DNA of 64,000 nt, taken from NCBI GenBank assembly GCA_965153455.1, contig OZ234504.1:6944001-7008000 (forward strand). The letters are read 5' to 3'. The position numbers and the translations under genes were made by a program. The notes under the pieces were generated by a model. The model ran no database searches, was not told the DNA's origin, and saw only the letters and a program-made list of their open reading frames with translations. This document shows positions 11,065-23,500 of this stretch, one piece after another (within the stretch, counting starts at the first letter, position 1; each line of letters begins with the position of its first letter). This DNA is from Sphagnum compactum (Eukaryota > Bryophyta > Sphagnopsida > Sphagnales).

Positions 11065-14000
11065 AAACTAGATTTTGAGAAGGCAAACAAAAAAGGGAGT
11101 AAGGAAACTGACCCCATAAGGAAGGTTTGTGGTGAGACGGTTGAAGGTGGGTGTTATGAAGGACTGTGACAGGAATAGTCCTTATTTAATGACTTTCTTC
11201 GACCCTCTTCAATTCATATAACTAAAATGCAAGGAATTCGAATCTATAACTATTTTTGGAAAGTTCTTTAAGATGGCAAAGTAAAAGAAACATGATTAGA
11301 CTTACCAATGACCAGAAAAGAAGAATCTTGGTCTAACTTCAATAGGAATATAGACAAACCATTGAGGAAACTTGAGTGATGAATTGCAATGAGACTTCCT
11401 TCAAAAAATTCTCTCTATGAAGATTGTGCCCACCCTAAAATTGAAATTAATGGCCACAATTAATTCTAAAATAGTACAAAGAAGCCCAAGGGATATTGGC
11501 AAGATCTACTAGAATTAATAGATTGTACAAAAAGGAGGGAAGGCAATGGAATTTCCCTTGTGCAAGAAAGATCAAAAACACGAACTCAAACAATTTATGC
11601 TTGCAAGAAAAAACAACAAAAATATGGTGAAATGTATTAAAAAAGAACACAAATACACTAATAATCACTAATTAACTTGTAAATGATCCCTTTATAATCA
11701 TGGTTGTGAAATAGTCACACAAGTGCATCAAATAAAATGCATAATCTCATCAATCAATGACACATAATGGAAATCAACATATGCATTGTTTTTGTAACAT
11801 ATGTTCATTGGTGTGCAACTAAAAGAGAATTTCATCAATGTTTAATAAAAATATCCTCATTGAACAAAAAATCTTAAAGGTAATATTAATCGAAGGTTAA
11901 TGGCCATATGATAGAAGATCTAACCCATCGTTGGAGGCAATGCAATTAAAAAAATATGCAACTGGATCCCCTCATTATGTGGGAATTGGCTCAATTGTTG
12001 ACCTTAACAGATGTGCCAAAACATTTCAATAAAATTAAGTTTAAACCCAAAGTGCATGAAAAACACTCCTTAGTGTACCCCAAAAGACTGTAAGGTCAAA
12101 TTTGGTATGATTATCAAATGTAATGGTTTATTGAAAATGATGTGTTTCATGAAAACAAATGTTCCTTCACAATATTGTAAATGTTATGGCCATGTAATTG
12201 TACAATAGTTATTGGTTTCAACCCATATCGATGGAGTTTGAAATTGATGACCATTTGCACACATTCATACATATGAACTTTCCTAGTGATCCATATTTAT
12301 TACATGTGACAATAACTTATTTTGTTCAACAAAAACAAGGGTACACATCATGGAACAACATTGAAGGTTAGGTTATCTTCCATATCTATATGGATAATAA
12401 CACCAGCAAATAGAATAAATTTGCAATCACACATTTGACATTGCATTTAGATGGTTGGGCACAACAATCAACTTAGTGATGACACATAATCAATCCCATA
12501 TTTTGCATTACCCAAAAGATTTTCGGGTAGGAAGGTTGAAACAAGGGAACCACGGATGCAAAATTAAAATTCACACTTAATATTTGTTCCCAATTATTTT
12601 TCAAATTGATTATATCAAAATTGTTGTGACAAATGTGTCCCCTACCTATCGCTAGATTATTCAACATTACCAAAAACATTGTTTGGGGAAAACAACACCC
12701 ATGTTTTAAATCAATAATTTGAATCAAGGATGTGAAATATCTTGCCATACGCAATGTGCCCAAATAATTTCAGACCTTGTGCCATGTCTAATAATAATAT
12801 ACAAAATATAATTATTTTCCCTTTGAATTTTACTCCTTGAGCAATAGTCGACAAATATTTTTATGAAATTATGTGATATATTGAAATCTTTCAATACTTT
12901 GTTATGAATGAGTAAAGGAAATGTAATTTTAAATTTAATTTGACAATTATATTAGATATTTGAATAATATAATGAAAACTACATTGGTTTGAGAATGAAA
13001 TAAACTTGTTGTACAATGTAGTAGATTAATTTGCATTTATCATAATGGAATGCTTTGGTGACTCAATGAAGATGAATATTGATTAGATGAATCCTTGACA
13101 CATCATTGCCATCAAATAAAAATAGGTACTAAATGCATAAAACCCCAATCACCTCTATTATTGGAAGATATTATCTATAAACTTTGAATGGACACAAACA
13201 AAGGTTATAAGTCCCCATTTTGAAAACCTGAATGAAACTTGAAAGAATGCTTTTAGATATAGAACCATAAGGAAGTGGGCAACTATACTCCAAGGGGGAG
13301 GAGGAGGAAACAATAGCACAATTAGACACATATAAAGCAAAGAATATCAAACATTTGTATGACACCAAAAGGAAATCTTTTGAAGTTATTGGCAAAGAAA
13401 ATTGTTATTGTGAAGAACATCATGAAAGATTTGTCATTGAACTCAATCTCTAAAACAATGGAGGCAAAAGACATTGTTCATAGAAGCATGGATATTGTTA
13501 ATGAAGAGGTTGAGGAGAAGATGATTGCACATACTGATATAGAGGATGACCACAACGATAATGAGAAAGACAACTTGACTTCTACAAATGATGATGACAA
13601 TATACATGTAAATATCCTTCACCTATGCCTCTCCTATTGACAAAGACAACTATCAAAACTATCACTAGCAACAATCTTAATTTATTTTTTAGAAGCATGA
13701 AAAGTTTGTAGAAAGCTTGAACTTGAGAAGTTCCAAATTTGATTTCCCTCAACAACAATCTTCTTGTTGCATTTGAAAAACTTGTTAAGGATGCAAGGTG
13801 TTTGGTGTCATGGAATATAATAGCTTGCAATGTTTTTTGGTTTAAGTTGAGATGTTTATTACTTTTCCAATAGGGTCAATAACTAATTGGAGTTTTTATT
13901 TTTATTTTTTGGGAAGTTTCAATGGAGATCTAGTTATTCTTGATTGTCACCACCAACAATTTGAAATAAAAATTTCATTTCATTTTTTTGGTTTCAACTT

Positions 14001-14471
14001 TCTTGATGGATAGAATATTATAGTACCTTGGCCACTTATAACACATTTTTTTGAATTAAAATTTTGAACATTCGAACTTGACAAATGACATATTTTTAAA
14101 TATTCCATCAAAATTTCCAAAAACAATTGTACAAAATATGTTTAGGAAAAAATCATTTGTTAAGGATTTCAACATTTCTAGAAAATTATAATTAATGTAA
14201 AATTGGCCTAGCTATCCTTGTATACATGATCAAGGGAATATTTTATCCTAGGTTTTTTTTTGTTAACATTGCTTGTTTTAGAAGGACAAAACCATCATTG
14301 TTGATAGTCAAAGTAAGTGACAAATCCTAGGCTTCTTTGTGATTTGTCTACTTATTCTTTATTTTGGGGTTCAATGATTCTCGATGCAAACTATCTTGGT
14401 GTCATTTCTTCATGTGTGTTCTCATCATAATAGTAACCATTTTCCTATTTCTTTTGGTCGCAGCACCTGAA
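11065..14471. other. AT-rich spacer
   Basis: No gene recognised. A 96-codon minus-strand frame at 12473-12763 (includes NFNFASVVPLFQPSYPKIF) and an acidic 93-codon plus-strand frame at 13359-13640 are the best open stretches. Neither matches a family I know and neither has neighbouring exons. They may be old transposon debris. Confidence 0.5.
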
Positions 14472-14770
14472 GGGAGCAAAGCTCTTCCCTTTTTTTGCAT
14501 ATCTTTTGGTAATAGCAAGAATCTAGGGGAGCAAAGCTCCACCCCTTTTTTGTGTCTTTTGGTCATAACATCACCTAGGGGGAGTTTCACTCTCCCCTTT
14601 TTTCTTGTTTGTTGTTGTTGGTGTAACAACCTTTTTTTTTGTTATGGTTATAGTAGCAATTGGGGGGAGTGAAACTCCCCTCTATTTTCATGTGTTTTCT
14701 TGTCGTAGCAACAACAAGGGGGAGCTTTGCTACCTATTTTTTTTCTATTTGTTCTGGTAAGGGGAGAGGG
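14472..14770. repeat. Minisatellite of small hairpins with alternating inverted cores
   Basis: About six units of 52-56 bp. Each has a T-run, a 'cttttggt.ataaca'-like spacer and a G-rich/C-rich stem. Stems are at 14472-14489, 14526-14545, 14578-14597, 14662-14682 and 14718-14734. Their cores are GAGCAAAGCTC (twice), GAGTTTCACTC, GAGTGAAACTC and GAGCTTTGCTA. The third and fourth cores are reverse complements of each other, and the fifth is close to the reverse complement of the first two. One unit between 14600 and 14660 has no G-rich stem, which explains the longer 84-bp gap there. Confidence 0.75.
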
Positions 14771-17517
14771 ACAAATGTTAATGGTCCATTTTGCAACGAT
14801 CATCTTAACCCTTTTAATTTTATTTTTCTGCTATGGATTTGGACAGTGACTATTACTTGTCCAAATGTAAAAACATAAATGGTTTTTGAGTGTTTTAAAA
14901 GGATTTTTATGACATTTGTGGGTGGGGACAATGATAATTAAACATATTCTACTCTAAAATAAAGGAGTTGTTTACTATTTTGGGGTGAATATGCTCTAAC
15001 TTTTCATTTTAGTTCAAACATGCCAAATTTTTCTTCAAAATAACTTTTTCTATGAAATAGGCAATTTTTTTGGAAATATAATTTGCCAAAGAATGTTATT
15101 TTTTCAAATTTTATGTCAAAATTTTGTGAAATTTCACCACCAAAACAAAAGGCCATCATTGTCATCCTTAGACTAATTGGGGGGTAGGAGTGATTTTCAA
15201 GTTATTTTTTGGGGGCAAAAAAATAAAAATTCAAAGTTCTTAATTCCTTCATCTTTTAAAACATTGTCCAAAAATTCCATTGTTAACAGGTGGCTTTTTA
15301 TGCATAAAAATTGTGCAAAAAGTGCAATTTAACAAATCTCACAACAAGGCATGGACATTTTGTTTATGAAAATTAAGTCAGTGAAATGCCTATCAAGGTG
15401 AAAACACATTAGGGGGGTCACTTTGGGCACTTTCACGACATGTATATAAAATATATTTTTGCAAAACATATTGTATTTTTTGGGTCTGGGATAAATATTT
15501 TGAATTAAATATTTATTTTCATGTTTGGGCTTGATATTTTGATTTTCACAAAGTTAATGATATCTAATATTATTTGAATTAAAAAAAACTTAAATTCAAA
15601 GAATAATGAATACATTTATGGTATATACAATATAATATAAACTATTTGTTTTTGGATTGCACTAGGTTTGGGTTTGAATTCATTAATCAAAAATTGTTTG
15701 AAGTGAAAATTTAAAGAATAACCCACTTCACATATCTTGTCAACTTCCATTTGAAAATGATAGTTTGTCAAAATATTAGTTTATCGCATGCTTATGATCA
15801 TCGCCCCCAAAAAAACCCATTTGTGATATGATAATTATCAAACATTTCACTTTATTCATAAACTTTTTCAATCATATGAAATCACAATATTTAATAGATA
15901 CTACAATTTCATAAAGATTAAAAATCATTTGAATCCTTTTTTGAATATATTTATATTTTTTAATACATAGGGACACACATTTTTTTTGTCACAACTATAT
16001 TTTGAAATCACACACTAAGTTAGAAAAAAAAAATTCTTTGTGATTGAATTCTTTGTGTTACAATCAACCATATTATGCAAAAAATTCGAAAAAAAATGTT
16101 ATAATATTACATGGTTGAAGTTTAAACATGAACACCCTTGGAAAACAATACAATGTGACAACATCTTTGGCCCTGCTAATGTGCTTTCACCAATGGTTAC
16201 AATTCATGAATCAATAAGCCTAACAAATGTTATTTTTTCCCACCAAATGTGTCACTTTTCCAACAGAAAATTTGAGAAAACTTTGTTTTTCTAGTGTAAA
16301 CTCAACTAATGTTGTTTTTAGGGTAAAACCACCACATTTCCAATATCACAAATTTGAAACCAAAAAAGTCTGAACTCAAATCACCATACATGCACAACTG
16401 CGTAATACCAGCATAATCACCCCCAGTACATGCATTGGAAACCTGCCAAGATTCCACCTGTAAACACATTCTTCCACTGTCATGGTCAAATAACATAACC
16501 AACCGCAATTTATATGTCCATCTGGGCATCATATGGCTACAAAACTAGGGTTGAACCCAAAACGAATACAACTTATCCACCCCATCTCATTCGGGATCCG
16601 AAGTTTCAAGGTCAAAGATTACCTAGTTCCCGTAGTTGATGTAAGAAGTGAGCGGCAATTGCTGTGCCTGGAACAACTCAATCAGGCTCCAAATTGCAAA
16701 TTTCATGAACAAAAATACCAGAAAAATGAACTCTATTTGGACTCTAAAAACTGTCCTCTCCACAAAGCATAAAATCTGCAAAATGGCGACTCCATTATTT
16801 CAAACTAAACAGTGCCAATTCAGAAACTTCCCAACAAAGAACTTCCAACCTACTACTACGCTAATAAACACCCTGCTCCATATCACAGTGGTGTGCTATA
16901 CATATCCATGCTGTCATGTCAAATGTATATGCAGCCAGTCACACAAGTCCAACTTGCAGACATTGCCTGATTGTGATCAACCACCCTTCCACCTTTCGCA
17001 TGTTTGCCTGCTTTAACTGATGCCCAATGTGGTTGACCACAATGTTGTATTGTTTCTCTTATCTTTACGCACTCCCAGACAATTATAATCCACATAGAAA
17101 GGTGCATCAGCCCACTGTATTGTATTTGGTCTCACTTTAAGCGCTCAATCAAGATGCTGGCTGAGGTCAGAGGTTGCATGCAAAAATTCATGGTGAGCAA
17201 AAATCGAATATCATTCTGCAGGTATTTAGCTATTGACTAAAGTGCATATCTCAACAGCTAATTTAAACTTTTTGAACTGTGGCCATTGACAAAGAGCTTC
17301 AGTAAGATAGAGCATTAGAAGACTGCATGCCACAGTTGTCATGTGGGACACATTCGGTTGCAGCCAAGCAGCTGAGGGACCCACATGGGTGTTTTACCCC
17401 TTCCCTCCCCATCCTTACACCTGCAAAGAGTGGTCCTCTTGTCCAGTACATCACCCCAGCAGTCTCCAAGCAAGATAAGCTTGCACCAAGAAAACTGAAA
17501 AATCTCTGTCTGGGAGC
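14771..17517. other. AT-rich spacer, then probable LEUNIG 3' UTR
   Basis: From 14771 to about 16350 the DNA is very AT-rich, with no convincing frame. From about 16370 to 17517 the composition resembles that of the LEUNIG introns and exons, so this part probably holds the 3' UTR of the minus-strand gene whose stop is at 17518. I could not identify its polyadenylation site. Open frames here are short and unrecognised. Confidence 0.45.
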
Positions 17518-20500
17518 CTATTTCCAAAGCTTGACACATTTATCATGGCTGGCAGAGGCCACCATGCCTGTAGCAGATGACTGAGCAAGTGCAGCAATCA
17601 AGCCTTCATGAGCAGGCACTGTCATGCTCTGCTTCTCAACAATATTCCATAGCTCCAAAGACTGCACCCAAACCAGACTCTCTCAGCATCTTTCTCACTC
17701 TTCAAATCAATTTGTCCAAGTGACATCTATCACTGTAATCTCATTGCACATGGGGGTTAAAGTCTGGTATCAATCGTAAAACTTAAATAGACAACCATGG
17801 GAGTTAGCCAACAGGAGAGGGCCCACTATCCACCAAGTTCATACTGAGGAATGGTGAAACCCACACCAAACCTTTCACAATTCAAAATATCATGTATATC
17901 TTGACAATATTAGCAATGCAATACTCCATTACAGCACATCATAGCACTAACACCTGACTTCTAGTCCTTTCTCACTCTGCAGCTCTTCTCATGCTTTGAG
18001 TTATTCTTGGTTTCCTGCATGTGTACTTGTCAACCATAAATAGCCAGCCAGTAAATCTTTGAGTCTAACATCAGATCCACTGTAGAAAAAAGTACAGAGC
18101 ATTTAATTGTCTCCCTGTTTTTACCCCCATAAAGTGAACACGATGGGAGAAAGACAGATACATACATCAGAGAGGACAAAATGGAGAAACACATATTGGC
18201 AGTGGGTGTACCTGATAGCAACCAATGACCAGTAATGAGGGGTAATTTGGATGAAATACACAGGAGTGAAATTTGTTGCCATTGCAACTGAGCTCATGAA
18301 CACACTCTCCATCGCTTCCAGCACCCAAGTTCCACACTCTGACAGAGTCCTCACTAACAGATGCCACAAAGTCCCCAGTGGCATCCCAGCACACGGAGTG
18401 TACAGGTTTAGTGTGTCTCTGCCACAGCCATCACAAAAGAGTCTCATGTCAAAAGTCCATGTTGACATCCCCACATCAACTGGACACTATACTCAGTTAA
18501 GGCAATACCCTGGTGGATAGCACTCCAAGCAACAACCCATACCAGTGGTGGTGGCTGGTACCCATGAGAGCCACATAGCTACAATAGTGACAACAGGTGT
18601 TTTCATCATCCAAGCTGTGGGGAACTAGGGACTCCATCAGTTGGCACATTATAATGGTCAGTCCAGCTCTACAAAGGAAAGGATCTGTCATCCTCGGAAA
18701 GTGAATCATGGCATCATCCTTTTTCGTGTCATGATAGGCTTGTGGCTACAGACATCACACCAGTTTTGGATGTAAACAGACAACCAAACATCCCAAACTG
18801 ATGAACACATTGTATACATTCAATTGAAGAACTTAATACACCTTGGTAGTAGAATTCTTCACCAGGAGATATTTAACATACCTGTAAAGAATGAATACAA
18901 GTTTCTGACTCCACGTCAAGGATGGACACTACATTCTCTGCAGCAGCTGCAAGTAACCTTCCTTGGCGAGGCTGGAACCTTGTTTGTGTCATGCCACCCT
19001 GCAATCAAGAACCTCATAAATGTCAGTACTGAGAATTCCAGAATACTTATGATTTAAGGCAACCTGATAATAATTTGGAAGGGACCCCAATAAGGAACCA
19101 GGCATTTCAGATGTGATGAAAAAACCCAGAAACCATCAGCAACCATGAAAAGGAGGAAAGCCCACCCAAAAGAAAAGAGAAAACCAGACCACAAAATAGA
19201 ATTCATGAGTGGTTTTAACAACAGCTCCAGTCATATGCATGTTCAGGGACCTTCAACACCAACATGTATGCATTGACCACTTACCTTAAGATCCCCACTG
19301 ACTTCATCAGTTCCCAACAATGGGCAGAAAAATGTCAAACATCAACCAGTGTACTGAGTTTCTATCACAAGACTGGTGGTCACATGAAAACTCAGCTATG
19401 GTGCTGGCTAGTTCAAGAGGAAGAATAGCAAAAAACCTCAAGAATACAGACAGAAAGGGGGAAAAACACAACAAAACAACAAAGAAAAGAAAACTGAGAG
19501 GAAGACATTGACACAAACTTTGGGGAAAAGTGAGCCTCAAAAAACCTCATAAATGTGCACACTGACAATCCTTTATTTTAAAATTGTTTTGATCAGCATA
19601 GTCCATCACCAAGTGCATATTTGTACTTCTAGAGGTATGCAACACACCTTAAATGCTCGGGTACAGATACCCTGATTAACACTCCAGTACCGAATCTCAC
19701 TGTCACCGTCACAGGAGCACAGGAGATCCTCATTGGCTGGGTGAAAATCCAGGGACATTACTGAAGTTTGATGGCCTGTGAAAGTCCGCAAGGAATAGCT
19801 CGGCTGCATCCAAGCATCAAAACCCTCCAACTCAACCTGATGTTACAAAATTAACAGACATAGGATGTAAAACAGCAACACACAGTTCCAGAATACACAA
19901 TAATGTAGGTTTATACTTACATTCTCTGCATCCCACACACGGACAGTCTTATCAAAGGATGATGTTGCCAACCGTGTTGAATTTGGACTGAACCTCACAT
20001 CCGTTATCAGCAAAGAGTGCTCTTCAAGGGAATTTTTCAGCTTTAGTGTATCCATATTCCACAAAACAGCCTGTTAAAGCCTCCCAAACATACCAGGACT
20101 GGTGAGCATATTGGGCCCTGTGATCAAATGTAGATGAGTGATGGAGGTGGCTTTGTAAAGAAGCACATAAGTGACACAGATGAGCAACGGCCTTTGGAGC
20201 CCATTGGCCAACATCACAGAAATGGTCTATTACCTTCTTATCATGGCCTGCACTGGCCAACAACTTTCCATCTGATGAAAAGTGGCAGCACACTACTTTA
20301 CTGGTACTGGCCCGCAGACAGCCCACCTCATTGAAAGAGAATCCTATCATGACAAATACAACACTAAATTATGGTCAGAATGTGTACAAGACCAACCAAT
20401 ACTTTCAACTCAAACATTTCCAGTTGACAGGTATGAGTCATCAACAATTTTCAACAGTACCAAGCTAGAAAGGACTTGCAAAAGAATGAGCACCTTTAGA

Positions 20501-23500
20501 GACATCCATACTATGTCCAGCTGGACTGCGTTTGCTGTTCCCAAACAGAGACTCACGAGGGTCTGCTTCTTCATGAGACAAAAAAGACTCCACATTGTCA
20601 TCCAGTGACCCGTCTTCACCAAATCTGTCCATATCAGCCTGACATTCAAAAGTCATATCTTAGCCTTCTTCCTGGCCAGAGCCCAAGCTGTATGGAGTCA
20701 TCCATAAGCAACTTCAGACAAGCTGGAATGATGAAATGGTCTGTGAATTTCCAAAAAGCAGAGGAGACATATTGTTACCAGCTGATTTGATGGCGATCCC
20801 AATGTTGCAGTTCCGTCTGCTCCATACATGAGTAAAGGCTTTGAAATGCTTCCACTATGCTGCAGGGCCCCGCCCATGGACATCACATCCCCAGGTGTAT
20901 GAGTAGATGGAGTGGATGGAGCTGAATTTGGAGAAGGACCTGCAGTGTTGGCAGTTCCTGTGCTGTTTGCAGGGCCTGATGAATTTGTAGGCTGCTTTCT
21001 CTTTCTCACACCAGGGACACCCTTGGCAGCAGCCTTTTTCACCCATATACCCACACACATCCTCGCATAAGGTTGCTAAACAATAAATGGCATTCAAATT
21101 TTCATTTTTAAGTGCATGGATCCAAGCTAATGCAGCACTGGCAGTCAAGGGTCTGAAGTTAACGTTTGGTACCATAAACGAACGCACATTCAGAATGCAG
21201 GCATTCAGAAAGAAACACTACCAGCATACTTACAAAGAAGTCCATATGCACTCAATGGATGGCAGTTCATTTTACAATATGAATTCTCAGAATTTCCATA
21301 AAACATGACAAGACATCTAGCAACAGATCCTGAAATCTCAACGCAAGAAACAGCACATCTCCTAATCTTGACAGGATAGATGTGCAAAACAAGATGGCAC
21401 TAAAGATGTGAAAATAATAGTATGCGTACTTTGCCAGTGCCAGTGCTGTTTGTGCTAGGGCTGGGTTCCAGTCCAGCATACACAGGGTCATTGTTGCGGA
21501 AAGAGTTTGAAATATCCACAGCAACTCCTCCCAATCTGTCTTGTTGTTGCTGTTGTGTTGCAGCAGGTTGCTGCTGCTGCTGCTGCTGCTGTGAACTGCC
21601 TGCCTGCTGCTGCTGCTGCTGCTGTTGCATTTGTGCAAGCTGCATGGGAGCCCACCAAGTTGCCCACATGAGCATCCAATTTGGCAAATATGACACAATT
21701 TGAGATATAATAATCCCTCTAAAGCATCAAAGCTCACATGTGCTATGATTGTCCCACAACACAATCATATCCCTTTAAAACTCCCAGTACCTTCCCACAC
21801 AAAGAAACGCCAGAGTACAGCTGATAGTCAACAGAAAGAGAATCCTCTCTGGTCACCTTTCAGATGCAGCTCAGCACCAAACAAGATGATCTTCAGAATT
21901 GGTCAGCAATCATTCAGGCTCCCCATGTTCCATGAGAGCTCCATACAGTCTAAGATTACCTTCATCATGAGCTCTGTTTGTGCCTGATCTTGAACACGAG
22001 GTAGTGGAGAAGCAGACTGCATTGGAGACCCTACACCTTGTGACGCATCACTGCTCCCATTTGACTGTCCGTCCTTTCCTGTTAACCCACTTCTACCTAG
22101 AAGCAGTCGAAACTGCCGTGGATCCAAATTAGAAAGACCAGATGAAGACATGCTTCCCTGTGCCTGAGCTTGGAGTAGAAGCTGCTGTTGTTGAGGGGTC
22201 AGCATCTGATAATGCTGGTACTGCTGTGGTGCCTGTAAGAAAGACTTTTGTGTGGACACTCCCAACCCTGGCCGCAGTTGATCAATGCCCTGCCACATGC
22301 CACCAGTTCTAGACATCACTACTCAAATCAACTGCCAAGCTACATCTCAACAAATTGGCAGCTACTAAGAAATGTGATAATGGAGATCAAGTGATGTGGA
22401 TGGCATAATAGACACTGGATCCATGCAATCCCATCACTCACCAAAAAAAGAAAACACATAACAGAGGCTGTAAACAGCAAGCATATAATATTAGAATTTA
22501 GATTTCGAGTTAAAACATTCTGCAGTAAAATGGAACTTGCTATCATAAAGATATAGGTGTATATCTTTATGAGCAAAGACAATTCAAACACTTCACCCTT
22601 GCACAATGGGACAATATTCTTCAACACGTCACAATCAGCATGTATGAAATATTTGAGCACTGAAATTAGGCTGATTGGACCCTTGATCCATCACCTCCTG
22701 TCTGACAGATACTAATTACATGGCCACAAAAAAGACTAATAGTCATGTGCAGCAACTATATATATCTAAAATTGCAGAGAAATCTCCACAACAACAATTT
22801 CAAGGTGACAGGACAATAAGCGCAGTCATAACCTTATGAGAGTCATTCACAAAGTCACCTTCATCACAAATAGCAGTGACAAGCTGCCATGACTACCCAC
22901 TGACTTCATTCCTCCCAATGGTGGGTGTAGATAAGCATACAATAACCCACCCAAAATCTGGGCAAACCATTACCCAAACATCTTCATCCTGAATTTCATC
23001 ACATTTCCAGAAGCAATGGGAAGACTCAATCATGATGTTGGGTAGCACTCAGCCAACATACCTAATAAAAAAATCTATAGTATCCTTATTCAAGCTGCAA
23101 CAAGCTTGTGAGGCTAGGCTTCAATTCCATTATTGCTTCTCCCTGAAAAATAGCATCTAAGCCAAGGGCATAGAGAGGCCAACATAGAGGGTGCAGCAAT
23201 CTAGAAACTTAAGCTCAATCAGAGGGCCACTATTTTTTAGGCATAACCACACAGACAGACAGAGCACACCATGAGTGCAGAGAAAACTCCACCAAAAACA
23301 TATCATAACCAACTAGTGTCACTTCCAGCCAAACCAAAACAAACAGGAATGAATGCAGTCATAACCTTCTCAGTGTCACTTACATAGTATCACACCATCA
23401 CCTGCATCATGAATGCCAGTGACTAGCTGCCATTACTCCCTACTGATTTCATCAGCTTCCAATAGTTGGTGCATATTGGTAAACAAAAATCTACATCCTG

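Noticed and set aside
14472-14770. CRISPR-like array
   Set aside because: Repeats are degenerate, spacers are also related to each other, and the window is plant nuclear DNA.
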